Assembly (NCBI RefSeq): GCF_022530855.2
Contig: NZ_CP099567.1
Span: 2,728,001 to 2,792,000 of the forward strand
Direction of reading: 5' to 3'
Length of the DNA stretch: 64,000 bases
DNA from: Candidatus Vondammii sp. HM_W22
GTDB lineage: Bacteria > Pseudomonadota > Gammaproteobacteria > Chromatiales > Chromatiaceae
Below, piece after piece: positions 48,089 to 59,091 of the stretch (within the stretch, counting starts at the first letter, position 1; each line of letters begins with the position of its first letter). The translations under genes were made by a program, and so were the position numbers. The notes under the pieces are model-generated. The model worked only from the letters and a program-made list of their open reading frames with translations. It did no database searches and had not been told where the DNA came from.

Positions 48089-50674
48089 ATGAAAAAGATA
48101 TACAACCCAGCAGAAATCGAGCCGGAGACCCAGAAGCACTGGGACACCAGCAACAGCTTCAAAGCCACGGAAGATCCAGGCAGAGAAAAGTACTACTGCC
48201 TCTCCATGTTCCCTTACCCCAGCGGCAAACTGCATATGGGGCATGTACGCAATTACACCATTGGTGACGTTGTGGCGCGCCACCAGCGTATGCTGGGGAA
48301 AAATGTACTGCAGCCTATGGGTTGGGATGCCTTTGGCCTGCCGGCAGAGGGCGCCGCAATCAAAAATAAAATGGCCCCTGCCGACTGGACATACTCCAAC
48401 ATCGACTACATGAAAGGCCAGCTGAAAAGCCTGGGGTTCGGTTACGACTGGGACCGGGAGCTGGCCACCTGCAAACCTGACTATTATAAGTGGGAGCAGT
48501 GGTTGTTTATCGCGCTCTACAAAAAAGGGCTGGTCTACCGTAAAAATTCAGTCGTCAACTGGGACCCGGTAGACCAGACCGTGCTGGCCAACGAGCAGGT
48601 AATCGATGGCAGAGGCTGGCGCTCCGACGCGCTGGTCGAGCGCAAAGAAATCCCCCAATGGTTCATCAGAATAACCGCCTACGCCGACGAGCTGCTGGAA
48701 GAGCTGGATCATATGGACGCATGGCCCGAGCAGGTGCGCACCATGCAGCGCAACTGGATCGGCCGCTCCGAAGGCGTACAGATGGACTTCGGGATTGAAG
48801 GTTCAGCAGAAAAACTCACCATCTACACCACCCGCCCGGACACCCTGATGGGCGTCACCTACATGGCGGTGGCGGCAGAGCACCCGCTCGCACTAAAAGC
48901 GGCTGAGACCAACCCTGAACTCAAGGCATTCATTAACGAATGCAGTCAGGGCGGCACCTCAGAGGCCGACATAGAGACCATGGGGAAGAAGGGACTGCGC
49001 CTGGGCATCAATGCCATTCATCCCATTACCGGAGATGCGGTACCGGTATTCGCCGCCAACTTTGTACTCATGGGCTATGGCACCGGCGCCGTCATGGCAG
49101 TACCCGGTCATGACCAGCGCGACTGGGAATTCGCGACAAAATATAACGTAGCCATTAAACAGGTGATAACGCCGGCAGACGGCAGCGAGGGCAGTATCGC
49201 CAAGGCCGCCTATACCGAGAAAGGGAAATTGATCAACTCCGGCCAGTTCGATGGTTTGACATCCGAGGCCGCTTTTGACGCCATTGCCAGCTATCTGGAA
49301 GGGGCTGAAAAAGGACGTAAAACGGTCAATTTCCGCCTGCGTGACTGGGGGGTGTCACGGCAACGCTACTGGGGCGCACCAATTCCGATGGTCCACTGCG
49401 ACACATGCGGCATAGTACCGGTTCCCGATGCAGACCTGCCAGTGGTTCTGCCGGAAGATATCGCATTTGATGCCACTGGCAGCTCCCCGATTAAAAAGAT
49501 GCCCGAGTGGTATCAAACCCGCTGTCCGGAGTGTGGCAGCCAGGCAGAAAGAGAGACCGATACCTTTGACACCTTCATGGAGTCATCCTGGTACTACGCC
49601 CGGTACACCTGTCCAGATGCCTCCGGCAAAATGCTGGATGAGCGGGCCAACTACTGGCTGCCGGTAGACCACTACATTGGTGGCATCGAGCACGCCATTT
49701 TGCACCTGCTGTATGCCCGCTTCTACCATAAGCTGATGCGGGATGTCGGGCTGATTGAATCAAGCGAACCCTTTGCCCGGCTACTGACCCAGGGCATGGT
49801 GATTGCCGAAACCTTTTACCGCAATGAAGCTGACGGCAGCAAAAGCTGGTTCAACCCGGAAGAGGTGGATATTCAGCACGATGAAAAAGGCCGCTCCATC
49901 AAAGCAAGTTTGCAGGCAGATGGCCAGCCAGTGATGATAGGCGGCATCGAGAAGATGTCAAAATCAAAAAACAACGGCGTCGACCCCCAATCCATGGTGG
50001 ACCGTTTCGGTGCCGATACCGTGCGGCTCTACACCATGTTCACTTCACCTCCGGAACAATCTCTGGAGTGGTCGGATGAGGGTGTTGAAGGGGCCAACCG
50101 GTTTATCCGGCGGCTCTGGAATCTGGCCTGGAACAGACAGAATGAGATTCGTCAGGGCTCCGGCCGGATCAACGACCTGAATGATGCACAAAAGGAGGCA
50201 CACAGAGGGATTCACTCCTCCCTTGAGCAGGCAAATTTCGATTATGATCGGCAGCAGTTCAATACCGTAGTCTCCGCCTGCATGAAGATGGTCAATATCC
50301 TCTGCAAGCTGGGCAACAGCACCACAGACAGAGCTATTCTGCACGAAGGATTTGGCATTGTTCTCTCCCTGCTGGGACCTATCGCCCCCCATGTCACCCA
50401 CCTCCTGTGGCACGAGCTGGGTTACGGAGATGATATATTGCACTCTGACTGGCCACTGACCGATAAGAGCGCCCTCAAACAGGAGAGCATTCAATACGTG
50501 GTACAGGTAAATGGAAAGATCCGGTCAAAAATTCAGGTTGCGGCAGATGCCGACAAACAGGCCGTTGAACAGACCGCCCTGGCAGATGAACATGTGCAGA
50601 AATTCATTGATGGCAATCCTGTCCGGAAAATCATTGTGGTTCCGAACAAACTGGTCAACATCGTCGCAAAATAG
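48089..50674 (+). CDS. leuS: Leucyl-tRNA synthetase
   Basis: LeuRS charges tRNA-Leu. The 861-residue class I synthetase is complete: the HIGH-type motif is [13 protein letters not shown] at about residue 50, the CP1 editing domain holds [20 protein letters not shown], and KMSKSKNNG is at about residue 622, followed by the anticodon-binding domain to [11 protein letters not shown]. It heads the leuS-lptE-holA-proA-nadD-rsfS block and is followed by lptE after 32 bp. No strong Shine-Dalgarno is evident before the ATG. Confidence 0.98.
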   Translation: MKKIYNPAEIEPETQKHWDTSNSFKATEDPGREKYYCLSMFPYPSGKLHMGHVRNYTIGDVVARHQRMLGKNVLQPMGWDAFGLPAEGAAIKNKMAPADWTYSNIDYMKGQLKSLGFGYDWDRELATCKPDYYKWEQWLFIALYKKGLVYRKNSVVNWDPVDQTVLANEQVIDGRGWRSDALVERKEIPQWFIRITAYADELLEELDHMDAWPEQVRTMQRNWIGRSEGVQMDFGIEGSAEKLTIYTTRPDTLMGVTYMAVAAEHPLALKAAETNPELKAFINECSQGGTSEADIETMGKKGLRLGINAIHPITGDAVPVFAANFVLMGYGTGAVMAVPGHDQRDWEFATKYNVAIKQVITPADGSEGSIAKAAYTEKGKLINSGQFDGLTSEAAFDAIASYLEGAEKGRKTVNFRLRDWGVSRQRYWGAPIPMVHCDTCGIVPVPDADLPVVLPEDIAFDATGSSPIKKMPEWYQTRCPECGSQAERETDTFDTFMESSWYYARYTCPDASGKMLDERANYWLPVDHYIGGIEHAILHLLYARFYHKLMRDVGLIESSEPFARLLTQGMVIAETFYRNEADGSKSWFNPEEVDIQHDEKGRSIKASLQADGQPVMIGGIEKMSKSKNNGVDPQSMVDRFGADTVRLYTMFTSPPEQSLEWSDEGVEGANRFIRRLWNLAWNRQNEIRQGSGRINDLNDAQKEAHRGIHSSLEQANFDYDRQQFNTVVSACMKMVNILCKLGNSTTDRAILHEGFGIVLSLLGPIAPHVTHLLWHELGYGDDILHSDWPLTDKSALKQESIQYVVQVNGKIRSKIQVAADADKQAVEQTALADEHVQKFIDGNPVRKIIVVPNKLVNIVAK

Positions 50675-50706
50675 AAACGGGGCAGCCGCCGCACAGGAGA
50701 ATTAAG

Positions 50707-51207
50707 ATGTCAGGAAAGAGCTATTTACCCATAGGCACAGTAATCTTCGCCACCCTGTTCCTGTTGCAGGGTTGCGGCTTCCATTTGAGAGGTGCCGCTG
50801 ACCTCCCCGCCTCAATCAGCCCAGTCCAGATCCAGGGGCTTGGCGAATACGATGCATTGCGGTTGGAGCTGACCCAGCTACTCGAAGGCAATAGTATTGA
50901 TGTTGTCGATAAGCGAGCACAGGCAAGCAGCCAACTGCGTGTTAGCAGCAGCAGCAGCCGGAGAGTGCTGTCAGTGGATGGCGGCGGGAAGGTAGCAGAA
51001 TATGAGCTCCATGAAAGCGCCAAGTTCACCCTTGTATCAGCAGAGGGACATAAACTGGTCTCTGAGCAATCCATCGATTTAATCCAAACCTACCTGAACA
51101 CCGAAGATGAGATTCTGGGCAAACAACAGGAGGAGAGTCTGCTGCGCAAAGACATGCAGCGTGACCTAGCCAGCCGCCTCCTCCGCAGACTACAGTCCCA
51201 GCTCTGA
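50707..51207 (+). CDS. lptE: LPS-assembly lipoprotein LptE
   Basis: LptE is the outer-membrane lipoprotein that plugs the LptD barrel in LPS export. The 166-residue protein has a signal peptide with lipobox LLQGC (Cys23), followed by the family sequence GFHLRGAADLPASISPVQIQ. An AGGAG lies 7 bases before the ATG. It sits between leuS and holA, the conserved position, and is 3 bp from holA. Confidence 0.93.
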   Translation: MSGKSYLPIGTVIFATLFLLQGCGFHLRGAADLPASISPVQIQGLGEYDALRLELTQLLEGNSIDVVDKRAQASSQLRVSSSSSRRVLSVDGGGKVAEYELHESAKFTLVSAEGHKLVSEQSIDLIQTYLNTEDEILGKQQEESLLRKDMQRDLASRLLRRLQSQL

Positions 51208-51210
51208 CCC

Positions 51211-52245
51211 ATGCGGGTTCGTCTTCATGAGCTCGAAGCACAGCTGCAGCGAGGGCTTGCCCCAATCTACCTTCTGAGCGGTAATGAACCACTGCAGATG
51301 AGCGAGGCGGCAGACAGCATCCGCGCACAAGCCCGGCAACAGGGATATACCAGCCGTGAAATCCTTGAAGCCGATGCCCGCTTCGACTGGAATCGTTTGA
51401 CTGCTGAAGCCAACAGCCTCTCGCTGTTTGCAGAACAGCGCATTATCGACCTGCGTATCTTCACCGGAAAACCGGGAAGAGATGGCGTCAAAATCCTGGT
51501 GGAGTATGCCGAGCGCCCACCCCCGGATACCCTGCTCCTGATCATGTTGCCAAAACTGGAAAGAAGCCAAAGCAATAGCAAATGGGTTAAAAGCCTGGAG
51601 AAGGCAGGCGTTTTGATACAGATCTGGCCGGTGGAAGGAAACCGCCTGATACCTTGGCTGGAACAGCGTATGCGAAAGGTCGGACTGACCCCGGCAGCCG
51701 ACGTCATACCCATGCTGGCGGAGCGGATCGAAGGAAACCTCCTGGCGGCAACCCAGGAGATCGATAAACTGCTGCTACTGCACGGCCCTGGCGTGATCAC
51801 CCCGGAACAACTGTCTGATGCAGCAGCGGACAGTGCCCGTTATGATGTCTTTCGGCTGGTTGACAGCGCACTGCAAGGCAAGGTGGCGCGTTGCGAGCGT
51901 ATCATCAATCGATTACAGGCCGAGGGGACTGCCGTAACCATCATCCTTTGGGCTCTGACCCGTGAAATCCGACTGCTCTGCAGCCTGGCCTCTGAAGTTG
52001 AAAAAGGCCGTTCGCCACAGCAAGCCATTGCCGGACGACGTGAGATTTGGGACAAACGCAAACCTCTGGTCAAAAAAGGGCTGCAACGACTGAACACATC
52101 CGGCTGGCGCAGCTTGCTTTTGCTCTGCGGAGAAGCCGACCGTGCCATCAAGGGGCAAGACAGACGAGACCCCTGGTTATTGCTCCAGGATATTGCCACC
52201 CGAATGGCCGGAATTACCGCTACCCCTTTAACCTTTAGCTTTTAA
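51211..52245 (+). CDS. holA: DNA polymerase III delta subunit
   Basis: HolA opens the sliding clamp within the clamp loader. The 344-residue sequence shows PIYLLSGNEPLQMSEAADSI at the start, LLLIMLPKLERSQSNSKWVK, and LAATQEIDKLLLLHGPG in the middle domain. It follows lptE directly and precedes proA by about 50 bp. Confidence 0.94.
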   Translation: MRVRLHELEAQLQRGLAPIYLLSGNEPLQMSEAADSIRAQARQQGYTSREILEADARFDWNRLTAEANSLSLFAEQRIIDLRIFTGKPGRDGVKILVEYAERPPPDTLLLIMLPKLERSQSNSKWVKSLEKAGVLIQIWPVEGNRLIPWLEQRMRKVGLTPAADVIPMLAERIEGNLLAATQEIDKLLLLHGPGVITPEQLSDAAADSARYDVFRLVDSALQGKVARCERIINRLQAEGTAVTIILWALTREIRLLCSLASEVEKGRSPQQAIAGRREIWDKRKPLVKKGLQRLNTSGWRSLLLLCGEADRAIKGQDRRDPWLLLQDIATRMAGITATPLTFSF

Positions 52246-52296
52246 CCTTTAGTATCAACCTAATTCTCCGATTTTGAATACAGGTTGACAGCCGTC

Positions 52297-53568
52297 ATGT
52301 CCCATCACATCTCCGATATCGCAGCCTATATGAGCGAAGTTGGCCAAAAGGCCCGCACGGCTTCCCGCCGATTGGCGTCAGCCAGCGCAGGAGAGAAAAA
52401 TGCAGCCCTGTTGGCCATTGCCGTGGATATCGACAACAATCGCAAGAGTCTGATAGCAGAAAACGGCAGAGACATGGAAGCAGGCGCAGCCAAAGGACTC
52501 GATGCCGCACTGCTGGACCGACTGGAGCTGACGCCTGCCCGCATCGACAGCATGATCGAAGGGCTACGTCAGATAGTCGCCCTGGCAGATCCCATCGGCG
52601 AAATTTTCGACATGAAATATCGTCCCTCCGGTATCCAGGTCGGACATATGCGGGTGCCCCTCGGCGTGGTTGGCATCATCTATGAGTCACGGCCCAACGT
52701 CACCGCAGATGCTGCTGCTCTCTCCCTGAAATCAGGCAATGCTACGGTGCTGCGAGGCGGTTCCGAGGCATTTCACTCCAATCAGGCGATCGCTGCCAGC
52801 ATTCATAGAGGGCTGGAGAAAGCCAGACTGCCTGCGGATGCCGTTCAGGTCGTCGCCACGACGGATCGTGCTGCCGTCGGGGCCATGATCACCATGCCCG
52901 AGTATGTGGATGTCATTATTCCCCGTGGCAGCAAAAGCCTGATCGAACGTATCTCCAAAGAGGCGCGGGTACCTGTGATCAAACACCTGGACGGCATCTG
53001 CCACGTCTACATCGACGACCGGGCAGACGTCGGCAAGGCGTTTGATATTGCGATGAATTCAAAAACCCAGCGCTACGGCACCTGCAATACACTGGAAACA
53101 CTGCTGATTGCAGAGGGGATCGCTGAAGAGATCCTGCCCATGCTGGCCACCGCTTTTATCGAAAAAGAGGTGGAGCTGAGAGGCTGCAAGCAGACCTGCC
53201 AGTTGATTGAAGAGTGCAAAGCCGCCACCGATGAAGATTGGGATACTGAGTATCTGGCTCCTATCCTCTCCATTCGCATTGTGCCGGGGCTGGAGAGTGC
53301 CATTGAGCACATCAATAACCACGGCTCCCAGCATACCGACTCGATTGTCACAGAGAACTACACCCATGCCCGGCGCTTCCTGGCCGAGGTTGACTCCAGC
53401 TCGGTGATGGTCAACGCATCAACCCGGTTTGCCGACGGCTTTGAGTATGGGCTCGGGGCGGAAATAGGCATCTCCACCGACAAGTTTCACGCCCGTGGAC
53501 CCGTTGGTCTGGAAGGGCTGACCTCGGTAAAATATATTGTTCTCGGGGACGGACATATCCGGGAATAG
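52297..53568 (+). CDS. proA: Gamma-glutamyl phosphate reductase
   Basis: ProA reduces glutamyl-5-phosphate to the semialdehyde in proline synthesis. The protein (about 423 residues) has [39 protein letters not shown] and the catalytic Cys in [17 protein letters not shown] at about residue 260. [11 protein letters not shown] appears as [20 protein letters not shown] take the ATG at 52297 ([16 protein letters not shown]); a TTG four codons upstream is the alternative. Confidence 0.96.
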   Translation: MSHHISDIAAYMSEVGQKARTASRRLASASAGEKNAALLAIAVDIDNNRKSLIAENGRDMEAGAAKGLDAALLDRLELTPARIDSMIEGLRQIVALADPIGEIFDMKYRPSGIQVGHMRVPLGVVGIIYESRPNVTADAAALSLKSGNATVLRGGSEAFHSNQAIAASIHRGLEKARLPADAVQVVATTDRAAVGAMITMPEYVDVIIPRGSKSLIERISKEARVPVIKHLDGICHVYIDDRADVGKAFDIAMNSKTQRYGTCNTLETLLIAEGIAEEILPMLATAFIEKEVELRGCKQTCQLIEECKAATDEDWDTEYLAPILSIRIVPGLESAIEHINNHGSQHTDSIVTENYTHARRFLAEVDSSSVMVNASTRFADGFEYGLGAEIGISTDKFHARGPVGLEGLTSVKYIVLGDGHIRE

Positions 53569-53582
53569 AGGCCTTTTATTGA

Positions 53583-54191
53583 ATGATAGGCATTCTCGGC
53601 GGTACTTTCGATCCAATTCACTACGGCCACCTGCGCACCGCGCTGGATGTACTGCAGGCGCTTGGGTTGGAGCAGGTCCGGTTTATCCCGCTGCAAAACC
53701 CGCCCCACCGAGGAGAACCCGACCTCTCTCCACAACAGCGCCTGGAGCTGGTCCAGGTAGCGGTGGAAGGGACACCTCAATTCCGCGCGGATGACAGAGA
53801 GTTAATACGCCAGGGAAAATCCTACACCGTCGATACACTTTTATCTCTGCGCAAAGAGTTGGGGGACGTCCCCCTCTGCCTGTTGATGGGAAGCGATGCC
53901 TTCCGTGGTTTCCCCTCATGGCACAAACCAGAGCAGATATTGGAGCTGGCTCACCTGGTGGTGATGCAACGCCCCGGAGAACACCACCCCGACAACTACA
54001 AAACCCGATTTACGGCAAATCCCGACCAGCTTCGAGCCGCACCGGGCGGATCGATCCTCTTTCAGCCGGTCACCCAGCTGGCAATTTCGGCAACAGCCAT
54101 CCGGGAAATGCTCAGTCAGGGACGCTCCCCACGCTACCTGTTACCGGATAGTGTTCTCAAAATTATCGAAAAAAAGAGTCTATACGGCTGA
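53583..54191 (+). CDS. nadD: Nicotinate-nucleotide adenylyltransferase
   Basis: NadD adenylates nicotinate mononucleotide on the way to NAD. The 202-residue protein has the nucleotidyltransferase motif GGTFDPIHYGHLRTA near residue 5 and ISATAIREMLSQGRSPRYLL near the end. It lies 15 bp after proA, followed by rsfS after 74 bp. Confidence 0.96.
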   Translation: MIGILGGTFDPIHYGHLRTALDVLQALGLEQVRFIPLQNPPHRGEPDLSPQQRLELVQVAVEGTPQFRADDRELIRQGKSYTVDTLLSLRKELGDVPLCLLMGSDAFRGFPSWHKPEQILELAHLVVMQRPGEHHPDNYKTRFTANPDQLRAAPGGSILFQPVTQLAISATAIREMLSQGRSPRYLLPDSVLKIIEKKSLYG

Positions 54192-54265
54192 AAAAAAACG
54201 TTAGCGCCATTTTCACTGTAGAATAACGCCTCAATACATTCAGAAACTAACCATCGGACAATTAA

Positions 54266-54628
54266 ATGACGGTAGAAGAACTCCGCGACCTGGCCCTCAA
54301 GGCTCTGGACGACATGAAAGCTCAGGATATCAAAGTACTCGATGTAAGAGGCAAAACCAGCATCACTGACATCATGATCATCGCCAGCGGCAACTCGAAC
54401 CGGCACGTAAAATCCATTGCGGAAACTGTCGCTTTCCAGGCCAAAGAGGCTGGAGAAGCGGCCCTGGGTACAGAAGGACTCACTGAAGGCGAGTGGGCGC
54501 TGGTCGATCTTAACGGTGTTGTCGTCCATGTCATGCAATCCAGGGTCCGTGATTTCTATCAGCTGGAACGGCTGTGGGAGATGGATATTCCTACAACCGG
54601 GCCAGACTCCGTTGAATCCAGCAGCTAA
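54266..54628 (+). CDS. rsfS: Ribosomal silencing factor RsfS
   Basis: RsfS binds ribosomal protein uL14 and blocks subunit joining in poor conditions. The 120-residue protein carries DIKVLDVRGKTSITDIMIIA, ASGNSNRHVKSIAETV and WALVDLNGVVVHVMQSRVRD. The usual next gene, rlmH, is missing: transposon debris follows after about 40 bp. Confidence 0.95.
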   Translation: MTVEELRDLALKALDDMKAQDIKVLDVRGKTSITDIMIIASGNSNRHVKSIAETVAFQAKEAGEAALGTEGLTEGEWALVDLNGVVVHVMQSRVRDFYQLERLWEMDIPTTGPDSVESSS

Positions 54629-54669
54629 AGACGCTTGGTATTCCCTCAAAGTAACGCCAGCCTTTTTTA

Positions 54670-54750
54670 GTGGACCGCTTCGATCGCATCTTTGACCTGC
54701 ACAAGCTACTACGCGCCGCTAGGCACCCAGTATCTAGAGCCTGCTCATAA
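54670..54750 (+). pseudogene. N-terminal relic of a WYL-domain transcriptional regulator
   Basis: A GTG start gives VDRFDRIFDLHKLLRAARHP, the typical opening of WYL-domain regulators, but the frame ends after 26 codons where the next transposon begins. No further part of the gene is visible. Confidence 0.5.
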
Positions 54751-54844
54751 ACCATAACTCTCTAATATTATTGCCGTAAAGACGCCATATCAGGTATAAT
54801 AGCGCCTGAAAAGCGAGCCATATCCACCAAAATCCGTGCATCTT

Positions 54845-56010
54845 ATGATTCGATATCACAGCCATAGACAAATCCCTCTCGCCGAATTTGATTGGCCCTT
54901 TCAAACAGCACCGGATTAAAGCAACCACTGGGTTAAAATGAGCGAGTGTATTCCCAGGGATGAATTGGCAGAAAGTTACTATCAGGGACTTCGACACACA
55001 GGGTCGTTCGGCAAAAGATGCCCGACTGATCATTGGCGCGGTAATCATTAAACACAAGCTCTGCCTTTCCGACAGAGAGATTGTCCTGCAGATCCAGAAA
55101 TATCCCTATTGTCAGTATTTCGTAGGGCTATCGGGTTATCAGATGGATGTGCCGTTTGCCCCTTCGTTATCTGCTGAGATTTGCAAGCGGATGGGGCCGT
55201 CGGTCTTTGAGGCATTTCATGGTGCTGTCATCGATGCGCTAGTAAAGCATAAAGATAAAAAAAGCCCAGCCATTCAGAGTCGACCAGATGAAATAGGAAA
55301 GTCGCAACAAAAAGATGATGATGAACCGTCCTCAGTTTCAGGGAGTGCATCTGAAGAAGCATCGGAACGCCAGGGCAAATTGATTCTGGATGCGACAATC
55401 CCTCCACGGGCAATTCGTTATCCTGCCGACCTGAGTCTGTTGAGGGAGTTCGGTGAGCAGATCATCGACATCCTCCATCCCAGGACGGTGTTGAAAAAGA
55501 AACCTCGAACCTATTGTGAAAAGACGTATAAAGCTTACCTCGCGATAGTGAAGCAGGGGAGGCCTGCCGGAAAGGTATGGCGTTGGGGGATCAAGCAACA
55601 GTTGCAGTACTTGCGCCAGAACCTGGACCACATCGAGCGATGGGGGGGAATACTGGCCAAAAGTGGCACTCCTGCCCCGTTGGTTGCTACATCGATATTG
55701 GGCGATCCTGATGGATGATCTTCGTTGGGATGCTTTTCGATCTGAAATCTCAGGTTGGAGCTTACCGAACACGCTATGGCTTCTATCCAGAAGTCGTCTC
55801 TGGGAGCACCTTCAGGGGACACGAGGCAACCGGCGTTATCTCAAGCAGCACAGCACTCGTTTTGCGGGCAAACTATTAGGATGGTCAAAGAAAGTCGCCG
55901 AAGCGAACCGGGAAGAACTGAAGCCTTTGAAGGCACAACGACATGAGGCGTACCTACAGCGTATTTCGGTTGAAGGCAGGTTCGGTCGGGAAAAAACGGC
56001 TATCGATTAA
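54845..56010 (+). pseudogene. IS4/IS5-superfamily transposase (DUF772 plus DDE_Tnp_1), fragmented
   Basis: The start MIRYHSHRQIPLAEFDWPFQ has an in-frame TAA soon after. A frame change near 55000 leads to the long block AKDARLIIGAVIIKHKLCLS, YFVGLSGYQMDVPFAP and KLILDATIPPRAIRYPADLS (ending 55718). A further shift leads to RRYLKQHSTRFAGKLLGWSK. The last codons run into an IS30-type fragment. The exact IS subgroup is uncertain. Confidence 0.75.
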
Positions 56011-56039
56011 ACGATAGCCGGGCGAGGCATGTTGACACC

Positions 56040-56400
56040 TCCACTGCATGGATCAGGCAGTATTTTTCTAGTCCGGAGAAATGGCGTAAAACCCTGACGG
56101 TTGATAACGGTAAAGAATGTGCTCAGTTCAAAGAAATTGAAGAGGCCACAGGCATGAATGCTTACTTTGCTGATCTTTATTCCCCCTGGCAACGAAGCAC
56201 CAATGAAAATACCAAATACCAAATACCAATGGGCGGCTACGCCATTACTTTCCTAAAGGGATCGATTGGCGAAAGGTCACTGATCTAATACTTGCAACTG
56301 TGGTGGAAAAACTCAACAATCAATCTCGGAAATGCCTCAATTATCAGACGCCAAACGAAGTCTTTCTGAAAAGTATAGGTGATACATTTACAACTTGTAA
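56040..56400 (+). pseudogene. Second IS30-type transposase, C-terminal fragment
   Basis: The block reads TLTVDNGKECAQFKEIEEAT, NAYFADLYSPWQRSTNENTK and VVEKLNNQSRKCLNYQTPNE, the DDE end of an IS30 transposase distinct from the one at 43.6 kb. A short duplication (ACCAAATACCAAATACCAA) sits at the frame break near 56215. Confidence 0.75.
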
Positions 56401-56412
56401 TCCACCTTGCGC

Positions 56413-56460
56413 ACGTGCCGCTTCGCCACACCATCATTTCATTCGGCGCAGACCACACAG
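56413..56460. repeat. 48-bp GC-rich repeat, copy 2
   Basis: It matches 8931-8978 (ACGTGCCGCTTCGCCACACC start). It lies between an IS30 fragment and the truncated end of the GNAT gene fragment. Confidence 0.5.
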
Positions 56461-56486
56461 CACTCTCGCAAATGGCCGACAGCGAG

Positions 56487-56646
56487 CATCCTCCCGATTA
56501 TTAAGCGCCGATGCAAGATTCTCCTTAACGCACCCGGAAAGTGCTTTACCTCCACCCATGGGGTCAAGTGCATATAAATTCAGAAGGTAGACCAACGCTT
56601 CAGCATGAAGCGGTTGCAACAAATCTGCTTTTGCAATGCCCCGCAT
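56487..56646 (-). pseudogene. N-terminal fragment of a GNAT-family acetyltransferase
   Basis: The minus-strand start reads ADLLQPLHAEALVYLLNLYA, LDPMGGGKALSGCVKENLAS and ALNNREDA, a typical opening of a GNAT acetyltransferase family. The frame then leaves the family at the 48-bp repeat region, so the acetyl-CoA-binding domain is gone. From 56647 to 56837 there is only the AT-rich leader of the next gene. Confidence 0.6.
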
Positions 56647-56837
56647 CTAAAACTCTTTTTTATTAGCGAGATTAACGGGACAGAAATTGCTCAAAACAGG
56701 GGCATTGGAAAGGAAAATATAGCGTCCTTTGGCTGACATAAAGATATTAGTCTGTTGGAAGTTAAGTATCTAAATTAGAATATCAGGGTTTTTTGATCGT
56801 CTCATGATAGTAATTGTAAAATAATTAGAGCAAAACA

Positions 56838-58811
56838 ATGGCCCAAAAAGAGAAGAAAATACCCACAAAACAGCTAATTAAGAAAAGACTAGCATCCATT
56901 GCCATCTTCGTCATGATGGGCATGCTTCTCGCTTATGAGCAGCCAACGATAGAAATCGCATGGGTTACTGCCTTCCTGCTGCTGACTATCTACCTTTTCG
57001 CCTTTGAGATTGTCGATGTCGATGTGGCAGCGATGAGCATTATGGTTCTGCTGGGCCTGACCACACTATTGGCGCCGATTATGGGGCTGGGACAGGGGCT
57101 GGTCGACCCCAAGCACCTGTTCGATGGGTTCTCTAGTAATGCCGTCATGTCCATTATCGCCGTAATGATTATCGGCGCGGGTCTTGATAAGACCGGAATA
57201 ATGACCAAGGTAGCCGCTTTTATTCTCAAAACCGGCGGAACTTCAGAAAAACGCATCATTCCGATTATCTCGAGTACTGTCGCCATTATCTCCTCGTTCA
57301 TGCAGAACGTTGGTGCTGCTGCCCTGTTTCTGCCCGTGGTATCACGTATTTCAGCCCGTTCCGGACTACCGATGTCCCGGCTGCTTATGCCCATGGGCTT
57401 CTGCGCCATTCTCGGCGGCACCGTGACCATGGTTGGCTCATCACCGCTGATCCTGCTCAATGACCTGATCCAGACGTCAAATACGGCACTGCCTACTGAG
57501 CAGCAGATGGAAGCCTGGGGACTCTTTTCAGTGACTCCGATCGGCTTGGCGCTGGTGGCAACCGGCGTCATCTATTTTGTAGTGGCGGGCCGTTTCGTAC
57601 TGCCCACCACGACGAAAGAGAGTGGTACTACCGGCTCGGATGTCATGGAGTATTTCCATGATCTGTACGGAATCAAACCCAGCCTGTTCGAGATTGTGGT
57701 ACCGGACGACAGCGATCTGGTGGGAAAACTGCTGGGCGAGGTGGAAAGCACCTATAGTGTCAGGGCGATCGGTGTTAAATACAGTGGTCAGGAGAGCATG
57801 GTTGGCCCTGGTTCAGTGGCTTACGATACCGAGGTAGAGGGTGGCATGGTGCTGGGCTTTTTGGCCGCTAAAATCCACATTGATACCCTGGTCGATAAGT
57901 ACGATCTGAAGAAACGCACCGAACTGCGGAGTTTCTCAGAGTCACTGTCGGCTTCCAAGGCCGGTATTGCAGAAGTGGTTATACCACCAGGTTCTCAGCT
58001 TATCGGTAAAAGCGCACGTGATGTCTGGCTGCGCAAGACCTACGGGCTGAGCATGATCGCGATACACCGTGATGGTGAAACACTGCGCAGTGGCGACCAC
58101 ATCAGAAGTATGCCCTTTCATGCCGGTGATACGCTGGTGACGCATACCACCTGGGACAATCTGGCACGGCTGGAGAATAACTCCAATTTTGTCGTGATCA
58201 CCACGGAGTACCCGCGTGAAGAGCTGCGTCCAAAGAAGGTGGGATGGGCAGCCCTGTTCTTTAGCATTGCACTGTTTATGGTACTGTTTACCGATATTCG
58301 TCTGTCGATTGCTCTGCTTACTGGTGCAGTTGGTATGATCCTCTCAGGGGTACTGAAAATTGATGAAGCCTATCAGGCCGTCTCCTGGAAGACCGTATTC
58401 CTGCTCGCCAGCCTGATCCCATTAGGCTTGGCCGTGGAGAGTACCGGTACCGCCAAGTGGATTGCCGACCAGACACTGTCGATTGTCGGCGATATGCCGG
58501 TGTGGGTGATACAGGGGGCCGTGGCGGTACTTGCCACCTTTTTTACCCTGGTAATGTCCAATGTAGGCGCCACCGTATTGCTGGTTCCACTCGCCGTCAA
58601 TATCGCCATCGGCGTGGGTGCCGATCCTGCAGTTTTTGCACTTACCGTTGCCATAGCCACCTCCAACTCCTTCCTGATCCCCACTCATCAGGTCAATGCC
58701 CTGATCATGGGACCTGCCGGCTACCGGGTACCTGATTTCATCCGGGCTGGTGGCGTCATGACCATACTGTTTCTGGTCGTCATGATGGTAATGATGGGTA
58801 TCTTCTTCTGA
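56838..58811 (+). CDS. SLC13-family permease with two TrkA-C domains
   Basis: This is a 657-residue inner-membrane transporter of the anion transporter/CitT superfamily. There are about five or six helices before residue 260, with the signature SSNAVMSIIAVMIIGAGLDK and the hairpin SSFMQNVGAAALFLPVVSR. Two TrkA-C (RCK-C) domains lie at about 290-370 and 380-460 (VVPDDSDLVGKLLGEV, VVIPPGSQLIGKSARDVWLR), and more helices end it, including VMSNVGATVLLVPLAVNIAI. SAC1-like members with this layout move sulfate, other inorganic anions or dicarboxylates; the substrate here is not known. It lies upstream of prkB, separated by an IS5. Confidence 0.87.
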   Translation: MAQKEKKIPTKQLIKKRLASIAIFVMMGMLLAYEQPTIEIAWVTAFLLLTIYLFAFEIVDVDVAAMSIMVLLGLTTLLAPIMGLGQGLVDPKHLFDGFSSNAVMSIIAVMIIGAGLDKTGIMTKVAAFILKTGGTSEKRIIPIISSTVAIISSFMQNVGAAALFLPVVSRISARSGLPMSRLLMPMGFCAILGGTVTMVGSSPLILLNDLIQTSNTALPTEQQMEAWGLFSVTPIGLALVATGVIYFVVAGRFVLPTTTKESGTTGSDVMEYFHDLYGIKPSLFEIVVPDDSDLVGKLLGEVESTYSVRAIGVKYSGQESMVGPGSVAYDTEVEGGMVLGFLAAKIHIDTLVDKYDLKKRTELRSFSESLSASKAGIAEVVIPPGSQLIGKSARDVWLRKTYGLSMIAIHRDGETLRSGDHIRSMPFHAGDTLVTHTTWDNLARLENNSNFVVITTEYPREELRPKKVGWAALFFSIALFMVLFTDIRLSIALLTGAVGMILSGVLKIDEAYQAVSWKTVFLLASLIPLGLAVESTGTAKWIADQTLSIVGDMPVWVIQGAVAVLATFFTLVMSNVGATVLLVPLAVNIAIGVGADPAVFALTVAIATSNSFLIPTHQVNALIMGPAGYRVPDFIRAGGVMTILFLVVMMVMMGIFF

Positions 58812-59091
58812 TATCCATGAAATGCTCGGGTAACTGAAAGCATTGGGGCCTCTATAGAAAACGCTTGGCTACCTATTCGAATCATCAACCGCCCCGTTTC
58901 GAGCAGTTCATGTTATATTCGGATTTTTTACGACTATTCGGCCTGTTGCCAATCTGTGCAGGCAATTGAGAAGAATAGAGTAATTTCTGTTTTTCAATTA
59001 TTTGCACAATGAATACAGATAAGGGAGCCTCTGAAAACCTTCCAAAACCAGTGATAATAGTAACCAACTCAACCAACCATTGATAAAAGCC

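Noticed and set aside
54629-54669. Possible start of rlmH after rsfS
   Set aside because: No RlmH-like coding follows; the sequence passes directly into a WYL relic and transposon debris.
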